12,015 nt of DNA, taken from Planctomycetota bacterium. GTDB lineage: Bacteria; Planctomycetota; UBA1135; UBA2386. The stretch lies in assembly GCA_020425915.1 (NCBI GenBank), contig JAGQQZ010000449.1, forward strand, positions 1 through 12,015, read 5' to 3'. Each line of letters opens with the position of its first letter. The first letter of the stretch is position 1. Positions 1-7,126 of the stretch are shown here, one piece after another. The notes beneath the pieces were generated by a model. It was not told where the DNA came from and did no database searches. It saw only the letters and a list, made by a program, of their open reading frames with translations. The position numbers and the translations under genes are program-made.

Positions 1-12
1 ACGGCGAAGCGG

Positions 13-34
13 CGACGGAGGGCGCCTCCTGTCG
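13..34 (-). terminator. Weak hairpin after wzt, possible terminator
   Basis: CGACGGAGG (13-21) can pair with CCTCC-T-GTCG (25-34), giving nine pairs with one bulged base and a three-base loop. It lies 38 bases beyond the wzt stop, where the leftward operon would end. No T-run follows on the minus strand, and such matches are common at this GC content. The rest of the 72 bases left of wzt shows no gene. Confidence 0.25.
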
Positions 35-72
35 TTGCGAGCCCGAGCGAGGCCCACCGCACGCTTTACCGA

Positions 73-1329
73 TCAGGCCCGCCCACCGAGCGCCGCGCCC
101 CGTGTGATCTGCTTGAACCGACACTGCAGATCCACGAGCCCCGAGAACTTCGGGTTCGGCGCCAGCACCGTGAACGGATACGTGTCGACGATGTTGTGCA
201 ACAACTCGACCTGCGACACGCCATCGCGGATCCCGACACCGCAGCCGAACAGGTAGGGGCCCGGGCCGAGCGTCACCGGGAACTCGAACTCGACGCAGAA
301 CTCCTCGCCGGCCTGCGCCGCGAGGTCGACGTCGTGGAAGATCGTGTTGGTCTGGTAGAGCCCTTCGCCGGTGGGCTTCTGGATCCGGAAGCTGACGTTG
401 AGGCTCGGCAGGTCCTCGTTGCTGCGGCAGCGCAGTCGGATCGTGTAGTCGCGACCGTTGACGACGGTGCGGGTCGGCATGTCCTCGTCGTCGATGATCT
501 CGATCCCGAGCATCTGGGCGCGGGCGAGCACTTCCTCGGTGGCGACGTCCTCGCCGCTCGACACGGGCTGTTCGGTGCCCTGCGCGCGGGCCTTCTCGTT
601 GCGGAGCTTCTCGTAGGCGTAGCCGACCTGACGTGGGGCGTCGTCGCAGACGACCCTCCCGTGGTTGAGCAGGATCGCGCGCGTGCAGACGTCGAACACG
701 GTCGACATCGAGTGCGTGACGAGCAGGACGGTCGCGCCGCTCGAGGTGATCTCGCGGATCCGGCGGAAGCACTTCTCCTGGAACATCATGTCGCCGACCG
801 CGAGCGCCTCGTCGACGATGAAGATGTCCGGTTCGATCGCGATCGCGGTGCTGAACGTCAGGCGCCCCTGCATGCCGGACGAGTAGGTCTTGAACGGTTG
901 GTCGATGACGTCGCCGAGTTCGCTGAACTCGATGATCGAGTCGATCTTCCGGTCGATCTCGGCGCGCGTCATGCCGAGGCAGATGCCGCCCATGTAGACG
1001 TTCTCGCGGCCGGTGTAGTCGCCGTGGAAGCCGGTGCCGAGTTCGAGGATCGCCGAGATCTTGCCGTTGACCTCGTACGAGCCGCGCGTGTGGTCGAGCG
1101 TGCCGGACAGGATCTTGAGCAGGGTGCTCTTGCCCGCGCCGTTGAAGCCGACGATCCCGAGCACCTCGCCGCGATGCAGTTCGAAGTCGATGTCCTGCAG
1201 CGCCCAGAACTCGGTGTGTCGCACCTTGCTCGACACCAGCTCCCAGAACATGTCCGCGGGCTTGTTGTAGATCTTGTACATCTTCGACAAGCCGGAGGCG
1301 CGGACCGCGATGTCGTTCGGGCGGCTCAC
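73..1329 (-). CDS. wzt: ABC transporter ATP-binding protein of polysaccharide/O-antigen export, with C-terminal glycan-binding domain (Wzt-like)
   Basis: This 418-residue cytoplasmic ATPase should power export of a lipid-linked polysaccharide through the adjacent permease. The nucleotide-binding domain spans about residues 5-240. It shows Walker A (GFNGAGKST, 61-69), the ABC signature (SSGMQ, 150-154), Walker B (IFIVDE, 169-174) and the switch histidine H206. After a charged linker (about 240-268), residues about 270-392 form a beta-rich domain like Wzt_C. In E. coli O8/O9a that domain binds the modified non-reducing end of the glycan. ATPases with this extension are about 400 residues or longer, against about 250 without it, so the length fits. 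The start is GTG at 1329, whose last two bases are part of the permease TGA stop (GTGA overlap). Family homology begins right there, so longer upstream in-frame extensions are not used. It is the last gene of the leftward operon. The nature of the exported glycan is not visible in the sequence. Confidence 0.95.
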   Translation of the reverse strand: MSRPNDIAVRASGLSKMYKIYNKPADMFWELVSSKVRHTEFWALQDIDFELHRGEVLGIVGFNGAGKSTLLKILSGTLDHTRGSYEVNGKISAILELGTGFHGDYTGRENVYMGGICLGMTRAEIDRKIDSIIEFSELGDVIDQPFKTYSSGMQGRLTFSTAIAIEPDIFIVDEALAVGDMMFQEKCFRRIREITSSGATVLLVTHSMSTVFDVCTRAILLNHGRVVCDDAPRQVGYAYEKLRNEKARAQGTEQPVSSGEDVATEEVLARAQMLGIEIIDDEDMPTRTVVNGRDYTIRLRCRSNEDLPSLNVSFRIQKPTGEGLYQTNTIFHDVDLAAQAGEEFCVEFEFPVTLGPGPYLFGCGVGIRDGVSQVELLHNIVDTYPFTVLAPNPKFSGLVDLQCRFKQITRGAALGGRA

Positions 1330-2153
1330 AGGACGTTTCCGAACATGGGCTTCAGGCGGCGGAACGTGCGGTATCCGAGGCAGAACGCGGCGCACGACAG
1401 CACGGTCAGGATCACCCAGGACATGGGCTGCGTGATCGCGCCGAAGAACAGGACGTCGCGTTGGACGGCGAGCAGATGCGTGAACGGGTTGAGGTTCACG
1501 ATCCACCAGCCCGGACCGCCGGTCGGCGGGAAGTAGAACAGCGGGATCCCGAACATGCAGGCAGTCGAGAACACCTGCACGAAGTCCTTGAGGTCGCGGA
1601 AGTAGACGCCGACCGACGAGAGGAACAGCGCGACGCCTGCCATCCCGACCGCCTGGATCGAGATGGCGACCGGGATCAGTGCCCAGGTCCAGTAAGCAGT
1701 CCGGAACTGGATCGTGATGAAGCCGAGCAGCAGCGCGGTCATCACGAGTTGGCTGACGAGGGAGATCAGCACGCCTTTGATCGGTAGCACCTCGATCGGG
1801 AACACGACCTGCTTGACCAGGTTCGACTTGCCGGTGATCGATGTCGTCCCGAGCATCATCGACTCCTGGAACGCCATCCACGGCGCGATGCCCGCGACGA
1901 GGTAGGCGGTCCGGTCGAGCGGCATGCCGGGTGGCATGTCTTCGCGCCAGACCTGGGTGAAGACGATCACGTAGATCGTCATCAGCGCGATCGGATGTCC
2001 GATCGCCCAGACCGATCCCAGCACCTGGCCGGCGTACCGTTCGCCGATGTCGCGCTTCGTCAGCTCGATGGTCAGCGCCCGGTGCCGGTTCAGCAGCCCG
2101 AACATCTCGGCGAATGCGCGGGTGTTGGAGGCGGGGTTGAGCGCGGTCAGCAT
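1326..2153 (-). CDS. wzm: ABC-2 type polysaccharide export permease (Wzm-like)
   Basis: This 275-residue inner-membrane protein should form, as a dimer, the channel that passes the polysaccharide to the periplasm together with the ATPase encoded just downstream. About six hydrophobic segments are visible, near residues 47-67, 83-101, 126-148, 155-180, 193-208 and 245-262. Family-typical features are the charged amphipathic N-terminus ending in LTKRDIGERY (31-40), the cytoplasmic FRDLKD motif (185-190) and the LNPFTHLL motif before the last helix (221-228). Length matches ABC2_membrane O-antigen and teichoic-acid permeases (about 260-280). I chose ATG 2153 because it lies ten bases after the stop of the SGNH hydrolase gene and gives the usual family N-terminus. 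A longer in-frame start at 2222 would overlap the upstream gene by about 60 bases and add non-homologous sequence. The stop shares bases with the GTG of the ATPase gene, suggesting translational coupling. Confidence 0.94.
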   Translation of the reverse strand: MLTALNPASNTRAFAEMFGLLNRHRALTIELTKRDIGERYAGQVLGSVWAIGHPIALMTIYVIVFTQVWREDMPPGMPLDRTAYLVAGIAPWMAFQESMMLGTTSITGKSNLVKQVVFPIEVLPIKGVLISLVSQLVMTALLLGFITIQFRTAYWTWALIPVAISIQAVGMAGVALFLSSVGVYFRDLKDFVQVFSTACMFGIPLFYFPPTGGPGWWIVNLNPFTHLLAVQRDVLFFGAITQPMSWVILTVLSCAAFCLGYRTFRRLKPMFGNVL

Positions 2154-2163
2154 CGGTGAGGTC

Positions 2164-3504
2164 TCAGCGAGGTGAGCCCGGAAGATACTCGTCCCGGTGC
2201 TCGAGCAGAAACTCCGCGGCACTTTCGGCGGCCCATCGATGCCCGGTCGGGGACCAGTGGCCGTCGTGGGCGAAGCGCGTCCCGGCGAGATCCCCGCGGG
2301 CGGCGAACGTCGCGCCGAGATCGACGCAGGTGAGGCCCGCCGCGCCGGCCGCGGCCATCACGCGGTCGCGGTAGCCGTCGGCGAGGCACTCCCGGCCGGC
2401 GGACAGCGTGCGCGATCCCGAGCAACCGTCGTGGACCAGCACCAGGACCTCGGCGCCGTCGGCTGCGGCGCGCTTCTTCAACTCGACGAACGACCGCTCC
2501 GTGGAGCGCAGCGCGCGCTCGAACACCGGTGGCAGCTCGGCGGCGAAGAACGTCGTGTCGAGGTCGTCGACCCGAGGGTCGAACCCGGCGAGCGCAGCGG
2601 CGAAGCTCGGGTCGAGCGCTTCGAGCGCGGCCTTGCGACGCGCGTAGAGATCGAGGTGAGCGGTCGACGAGCGGCGGTGGCGGAGGTTGGCGGCGACGAA
2701 CGCGTACGTCCGGCTCCAGCCGAGCCAGTCGGCACCGGCGATCGGCGGGGCGCTGGGAGCGGGTTCGACCTGCAGGACGTGCTCGGCCCAGTCCGCGGCG
2801 ATCGGGATCTCGCGGAGGCCGGACTCGTCGGCCTCGAAGAACACTCGGGGTGGCGTGTACGGTCGCCACCCGTTGCGGATCGACTCGAGCAGCGGCGAGT
2901 TGTTCGCGAGGTCATTGCTGACGAACACGAGGACCACGAGGTCGGGATCCTGCGCGTGCGCGAACTCGTCGTAGAACGGCAGCACGTTGGACGTGCCGCA
3001 GCCGGAATAGCCGAACGCCGACGCGCGGAACCGGCGCTCGGGCATCGCTTCCGAGAGAAGTCGTTCGAGCTGCACGTGGAGCTTCTCGTCGATCGGGACC
3101 TGCGCGGCCTCGACGAACGAATCGCCGAGCACGGCGATCCGGAACTCGTTCGGTGCGCGCTCGCCTGGCGGCTCGCGGTCGAGGAACCCGAGGCTGTTCG
3201 CGCGGGTGACCGTGGCGTAGTCGAGGAAGTTCGACCAACGGACCTCGGCACCGGGGACGAAACGGAATCCGACGCGCGCATCGAACTCGGACGGCCACGC
3301 GGCCTCGCCGAACGGGAACCGGACCCGGAAGTAGATCTCGACGCTCGCGAGCGCGACGAGGGTTGCGACGGCGACGATGGCGAGGCGGGGAGCGAGACGT
3401 CGCAGGATGCCGCGTCGCGGTCGTGAGGGCGTCGCCGACAGGTGTGGCGACGTCGGCTCGGGCCGGGGCGCTCGGTGGTCGGACTGGCGTTCTGGCGATT
3501 CCAA
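2164..3504 (-). CDS. Membrane-anchored SGNH/GDSL-family hydrolase, probable glycan O-acyl esterase or transferase
   Basis: The 446-residue product has a Pro/Arg-rich, presumably cytoplasmic N-terminus (1-38), one transmembrane helix (about 39-58) and a periplasmic SGNH domain. Block I is GDSF (127-130, nucleophile S129). A glycine-rich GYSGCGTSN segment (165-173) occupies the block II position. Block III is SND (196-198, N197). Block V is HDGHWSPTGH (413-422), giving a likely D414/H416 pair. Such enzymes in glycan loci usually remove or add O-acetyl groups; no acyltransferase-3 partner is seen here, so direction and substrate are open. The start is a TTG at 3504 with no clear Shine-Dalgarno. 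It is accepted because no in-frame ATG or GTG lies between the upstream stop (3568-3570) and the membrane helix. The gene lies between the lipoprotein and the exporter genes, which suggests action on the exported chain. Confidence 0.87.
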   Translation of the reverse strand: MESPERQSDHRAPRPEPTSPHLSATPSRPRRGILRRLAPRLAIVAVATLVALASVEIYFRVRFPFGEAAWPSEFDARVGFRFVPGAEVRWSNFLDYATVTRANSLGFLDREPPGERAPNEFRIAVLGDSFVEAAQVPIDEKLHVQLERLLSEAMPERRFRASAFGYSGCGTSNVLPFYDEFAHAQDPDLVVLVFVSNDLANNSPLLESIRNGWRPYTPPRVFFEADESGLREIPIAADWAEHVLQVEPAPSAPPIAGADWLGWSRTYAFVAANLRHRRSSTAHLDLYARRKAALEALDPSFAAALAGFDPRVDDLDTTFFAAELPPVFERALRSTERSFVELKKRAAADGAEVLVLVHDGCSGSRTLSAGRECLADGYRDRVMAAAGAAGLTCVDLGATFAARGDLAGTRFAHDGHWSPTGHRWAAESAAEFLLEHRDEYLPGSPR

Positions 3505-3567
3505 GTCGGTAGTGTTCGAGGCCGGAGGGTCGAGTTCCAGCGCTTTCGCGCGAGGGCGCTCGCGGAA

Positions 3568-4134
3568 TCAGCGCGTCTCGATCGCGAGTTCCGAGACGAA
3601 CAACGTCGCCGGCAGTGCGAGTCCGTTGTCATCGCCTCCCGACGCGCGGAGCACGACGTGGAGGGCTTCGCCGGATCCGAGCGAGAAGTCGAACTCTACG
3701 GGTGCCAGGTCGGCCAGGATCTCGGTCTCGTCGAAGGCGAAGGAGTTCGGCGAGAGCGGGATCACCGTGCCGCCGATCTCGATCGACGCGCCGACCGCGA
3801 CGTTCGCGAGCATCGAGAACGCGTAGGTCAGAACGAGTCGGTAGTCGCCTTCGCCGAGCACGACGGGGCCCTCATAGGTCGCGACGCTCGACGTCACGCC
3901 ACCGCCGTTCAGCGGATCGATGCGCGCGGTGGCCGACAGCCGCAGCACGTCGCCGACGAAACCGATCGACGCCTGGCCGGGTGGCGGTCGGCTCGATTCG
4001 ATCGAGTGGACGAAGTCGGTCAGCGCGAGGACGGTCGTCGATCCGGTCGTCGGGCTCGAGTTCGACGAGCTGCTGCCGTGGCACGCCGCGAGCGCGCACG
4101 CCGCGGCGACGGCTGCGATTCCGATCCGAAGCAT
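3568..4134 (-). CDS. Small putative lipoprotein of unknown function in the export operon
   Basis: I do not recognise the family. The 188-residue product starts with a short hydrophobic signal sequence ending in a lipobox LAAC (15-18), so C18 should be lipidated after signal peptidase II cleavage. A Ser/Thr-rich linker (about 20-35) follows. The rest (about 36-188) is rich in alternating hydrophobic and polar residues, as in a compact beta-sandwich; no catalytic motif stands out. The residue after the lipidated cysteine is His, not Asp, so inner-membrane retention by the E. coli rule is not indicated. The gene begins ten bases after the glycosyltransferase stop and ends 63 bases before the SGNH hydrolase start, clearly within the operon. 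A role in assembly, retention or modification of the exported polysaccharide is inferred from position only. Confidence 0.8.
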   Translation of the reverse strand: MLRIGIAAVAAACALAACHGSSSSNSSPTTGSTTVLALTDFVHSIESSRPPPGQASIGFVGDVLRLSATARIDPLNGGGVTSSVATYEGPVVLGEGDYRLVLTYAFSMLANVAVGASIEIGGTVIPLSPNSFAFDETEILADLAPVEFDFSLGSGEALHVVLRASGGDDNGLALPATLFVSELAIETR

Positions 4135-4144
4135 CGACAGGATT

Positions 4145-5209
4145 CTATCGCGACGCAGCCGCGGCCAACGGTCGGTCCGGGGTCTCGTAGACCTCGAGCA
4201 ACCAACGCGCGATCGTATCGGGATCGTGCCACCGCTCGACGAACCGCCGCGAGCGACGACCGATCTCGGCGAGCTTCGCCGGGTCGGCGAGCAGCTCGGC
4301 GAGACGGTCCTGCACGGTGTCGGGCGTCGCCCGGACGATCGGTAGCTCGGCTGCGAGCTGGCGCGGGACGAAGCGCAGGTCGTCTTCGCGGATGTAGGCG
4401 ATCACCGGCTTGCCCATCGCCATCAGCTCGACCGCGAACGCGCCGTACCAACCGACGCGCAGTTGGTCGATGACGACGTCCGCGTCCCGATAGCGTCGCA
4501 TCGCCTCGTCGTGGGGGACGTTCTCGATGAGTTCGAGTTCGAAGTCGAACCGCGACTCGAGTGCGCGCGCCGCGGCGATCACGTGGTCGGTGCCCTTGAT
4601 CGCTCGGTTGGTCGGTGCGTGGACCACGCGGAGCGGTCCCGGCCGTCGCTCCGGCTGGGGCTGCTCGCGCGGCCAGTCGATCGCGTAAGGCAGGAATTCG
4701 CCGTCGGGGATCACGTGCAGGAGGTCCGGGTTGACCGCGAACACGCGATGCGCGTGCTGGCACGCGCGGGCGACGAGGCGGGCCTTGGCAGCGTCCCGAT
4801 CCGGCGAGCACAGCCCCGGTCCGGACAACTCGCCACAGCACGAGAGGTCGAAGTGCTCCGCGCAGAACGATTGCTGCCGTGCGTCGCAGCCCTGGAACGT
4901 CACGAACACCCGCTTGCCCATCCTCCGCAGCCAGGGCAGGTCGCGCATCCGCGGCAGGAACGACTGACCGAAGTTGAAGTGGAACACGTCGTAGCGCCGC
5001 GTCGCCGTCATCATGAACCGCACGCGCTTCGTCAGGTCCGATACCTTGCTGCCCGGCTTCGCACCCAGGTCGATGTCGACCGGGTAGCCCAACCAAGAAC
5101 TCTGCAGGACAGCGACCTCGCTGTGGGCCCCGGCGCGTCGCTCGGCGTGCGACAGCGCCGTCGGATGGCCGCCGACATCGGTCGGGAAGTGCAGGATCCG
5201 CAACGTCAC
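4145..5209 (-). CDS. Glycosyltransferase, GT4-like (GT-B fold)
   Basis: This 354-residue cytoplasmic enzyme probably transfers a sugar from a nucleotide donor onto the growing lipid-linked glycan. The N-terminal Rossmann half (about 1-175) begins LRILHFPTDVGGHP (3-16), with a glycine-containing acceptor-side loop, followed by FHFNFGQSFLP (76-86). The C-terminal half begins near PLRVVHAPTNRAIKGTD (192-208) and contains the donor-binding region GAFAVELMAMGKPVIAY (256-272), typical of GT4-like enzymes. Between the halves lies an unusual cysteine cluster (C108, C116, C124, C125, C134). The start is GTG at 5209, overlapping the epimerase TGA stop as GTGA. Homology begins there, although the frame stays open upstream to 6043. 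It is the only glycosyltransferase in the window, so other sugars must be added by genes outside it. Donor and acceptor cannot be read from the sequence. Confidence 0.9.
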   Translation of the reverse strand: MTLRILHFPTDVGGHPTALSHAERRAGAHSEVAVLQSSWLGYPVDIDLGAKPGSKVSDLTKRVRFMMTATRRYDVFHFNFGQSFLPRMRDLPWLRRMGKRVFVTFQGCDARQQSFCAEHFDLSCCGELSGPGLCSPDRDAAKARLVARACQHAHRVFAVNPDLLHVIPDGEFLPYAIDWPREQPQPERRPGPLRVVHAPTNRAIKGTDHVIAAARALESRFDFELELIENVPHDEAMRRYRDADVVIDQLRVGWYGAFAVELMAMGKPVIAYIREDDLRFVPRQLAAELPIVRATPDTVQDRLAELLADPAKLAEIGRRSRRFVERWHDPDTIARWLLEVYETPDRPLAAAASR

Positions 5210-6096
5210 AGCGATGCGACGGTCTTGCCGATCGCCGTGTCGAAGTCGGTGAAGCGCGCCTCGATCAGCGACTCCAGGAGGGTCGTGTCCGCGATGAAGT
5301 CCGAACTGCGGGGTCGGTCGAGCAACTCGAAACGCGGTTCGATACCGAGGTGCTCCGCGATCGCGCCGCCGAGGCGGCGCATGCTGATCGCCTCGGGAGC
5401 CGCGACGTTGACGACGCCGGGCACGTCCTGGCCGGCGATCGCCCGGTCGCGCAGCGCGACGAGGCAGTCGACGACATCGTCGACGAACGTCAAGGAGATC
5501 CGCAGACCGTCTTCGTCGCTCGGATCCTCGGGATTCCGTTCGAGCGTGATCGGATCGCCGCGCTGCACCCGGCCGATGATCGCCGGCACCAGCATCGTGC
5601 GCTGATCCGGTCCGAACGCGCCGAACAGGCGGAAGTGAGCCACGCGCATCGGCGAGTCGATGAGGTCGAGGGCGTTCTCCGCGGTGATCTTGCTCAGCGC
5701 GTAGGGGTCGTCCCGCCGCACGGGCGCGTCCTCGCGCAGCGGGGCGAACGACGGTGCGTAGACGCTGCCGGTCGACGCGTACAGGAACGTCTTCACCCCG
5801 GCCTGTCGTGCGGCGACGGCGGCGCGCAGCGCGCCGGTGACGTTCACCTCGAACAGGTGATCGCCGCGCTCCGCGAAGTCGCGGTAGTGCGGCGATTGCG
5901 ACAGGTAGATGACGGCGTCGGCACCTGCGCAGTCGGGTGCCTCGTTGGTCACGTCGAGGGCGCGACTCTCGACCGGTTCGTCGGCGGCGGAAACCACGTC
6001 GAATCCCAGCACGTTCTCGCCGGTGGCGTCCAGCCGACGGCAAAGGTGCCGGCCGATGAATCCGGCGGCTCCGAGGACGATCGTGCGTGTGGTCAT
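5206..6096 (-). CDS. NAD(P)-dependent epimerase/dehydratase (extended SDR), sugar-nucleotide or glycan-sugar modifying
   Basis: The 296-residue protein is an extended short-chain dehydrogenase/reductase of the kind that makes activated sugars for surface glycans. The N-terminal Rossmann motif is GAAGFIG (9-15), and D33 at the end of the second strand suggests a preference for NAD. The active site shows ASTGSVY (107-113, T109 in the catalytic Ser/Thr position) and YALSK (132-136, Y132/K136). The C-terminal substrate-binding part includes FRLFGAFGPDQR (155-166) and SLTFVDDVVD (201-210). It is a little shorter than GalE-type enzymes (about 330-340). ATG 6096 is preceded by a good Shine-Dalgarno, and the gap from the upstream stop is only four bases. 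The exact reaction (4-epimerase, dehydratase or reductase) cannot be assigned. Confidence 0.92.
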   Translation of the reverse strand: MTTRTIVLGAAGFIGRHLCRRLDATGENVLGFDVVSAADEPVESRALDVTNEAPDCAGADAVIYLSQSPHYRDFAERGDHLFEVNVTGALRAAVAARQAGVKTFLYASTGSVYAPSFAPLREDAPVRRDDPYALSKITAENALDLIDSPMRVAHFRLFGAFGPDQRTMLVPAIIGRVQRGDPITLERNPEDPSDEDGLRISLTFVDDVVDCLVALRDRAIAGQDVPGVVNVAAPEAISMRRLGGAIAEHLGIEPRFELLDRPRSSDFIADTTLLESLIEARFTDFDTAIGKTVASL

Positions 6097-6100
6097 GGAG

Positions 6101-7126
6101 TCAGCTCCCTCGGACGTAGACGGGGTGGACGACGATCAGGGTGCGCGATCCTTCGGGCAGCGCGCGCAGGCGATCGATCGCGCGACCGAGGTCGATGCCG
6201 AACTCGAGCGTCGCGCGTTGGTCGATGCGGCTCGCGAGCACCCATTCGTCGCGGCCGGTCAGCCAGAGCTGGGAGTCGACCTTCCACTCGCAGTACGGGT
6301 TGTCCAGCAGGTAGGTCCGCATCCACGTGTCCGATCGGACGCTCGCGCCCGGCGCTTCGACGAAGGCCCGAACCGCATCGAGGTCGGGGTTCGAGCGCGG
6401 CGAGGCGAACGTCCCCTCGTACCGCAGGTTGAGTTCGGCCTCGTCGAGCCGGCCGATCGGCAGCGCGGCACGCCGCTCGTCGAACGCGACGTCGGTCGGC
6501 AGCAGCACTCGATCGCGGAACACCTCGTAGTTCTCCGCGCCGTAGAGCGAGAAGCTGTTGTGGGCCACGGTGCCGCGGACGTCCGCGCCGTGGGCGCGGA
6601 GCCAGGCGAGTTCGGTCACGAGGCTCGTTGGTCCGTCGACGCCGAACTGCGTCTCGATCCCCATGACGTCGTTGTGGATGCCGATCTCACAGCCCGCGAC
6701 GAGCATCGCGCGCAGCCAACGCGGGACCTCTGGATTGCGGACGAACACACCGTCGTGGAAGTCGCCGTAGTACGGCGCGCTGTGGAGCAGGTAGAAGCTG
6801 CCCGGGAGTCCGACTCGGGCGAGGTAGCGGGCGCAACGCAGCGCCGTCAGAGGATCCGCGTCGATGTCGTGTCGCAGACCGACGACGTGCTTCCGGTCGG
6901 ACGTCGGATCGAGCAACTGGCGCAGCGGGCGAACCTCGATGCGCGAAGTCACGCGGAGCGCGTCGACGAGCTCGGTGTAGTAGCCGAACGCGTTCATCCG
7001 GTCGACGTAGCACTCGTCGACCTGCTGCCAGTAGTTGACGAAGTCGCGGCCGTTGCAGGCGACGTACTCCCGTCGTGCTTCGGTCGTGCGGCGTCGGTCG
7101 GTCGTGCCGGATTGGTCCATGTTCAC
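6101..7126 (-). CDS. Polysaccharide-deacetylase-like (NodB/CE4-type fold) protein
   Basis: The 341-residue product resembles the divergent polysaccharide-deacetylase-like proteins common in surface-glycan loci. The key motif is LRHDIDADP (84-92), which matches the catalytic/metal Asp motif of the NodB fold (D87, D89 with H86). SFYLLHSAPYY (110-120) and EIGIHNDVMG (147-156) follow, the latter at the position of the second motif. Only one histidine (H151) of the usual HxxxH metal pair is present. A late HPVY motif (334-337) could supply a catalytic histidine. There is no signal peptide, so it would act in the cytoplasm before export. The start is GTG 7126, which overlaps the upstream TGA as GTGA; ATG 7120, two codons later, is an equally possible start. 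It may remove an N- or O-acyl group from a sugar, but activity is not certain given the motif changes. Confidence 0.82.
   Translation of the reverse strand: MNMDQSGTTDRRRTTEARREYVACNGRDFVNYWQQVDECYVDRMNAFGYYTELVDALRVTSRIEVRPLRQLLDPTSDRKHVVGLRHDIDADPLTALRCARYLARVGLPGSFYLLHSAPYYGDFHDGVFVRNPEVPRWLRAMLVAGCEIGIHNDVMGIETQFGVDGPTSLVTELAWLRAHGADVRGTVAHNSFSLYGAENYEVFRDRVLLPTDVAFDERRAALPIGRLDEAELNLRYEGTFASPRSNPDLDAVRAFVEAPGASVRSDTWMRTYLLDNPYCEWKVDSQLWLTGRDEWVLASRIDQRATLEFGIDLGRAIDRLRALPEGSRTLIVVHPVYVRGS
6105..6110 (-). promoter_or_regulatory. Strong Shine-Dalgarno for the epimerase at 6096
   Basis: Read on the minus strand, AGGGAG lies eight bases before ATG 6096, inside the last codons of the upstream deacetylase-like gene. 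It is the clearest ribosome-binding site in the leftward operon, where most other starts lack one, and it fixes this start. Confidence 0.7.

Noticed and set aside
196..1536. 446-codon plus-strand frame opposite wzt and wzm
   Set aside because: It lies antisense to two clear export genes and its composition is dominated by Asp, Arg, Ala, Val and Glu with no recognisable motif.
2197..3426. 409-codon plus-strand frame opposite the SGNH hydrolase gene
   Set aside because: The SGNH motifs are all on the minus strand; the antisense product is repetitive in Arg/Glu/Val and has no domain.
5210..6043. Upstream in-frame extension of the glycosyltransferase to 632 residues
   Set aside because: The added part lies wholly within the epimerase gene in another frame and is Arg-rich; glycosyltransferase homology begins at GTG 5209. 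The same reasoning removes extensions of wzt (to 1881), the deacetylase-like gene (to 8077) and the fusion gene (to 9477).
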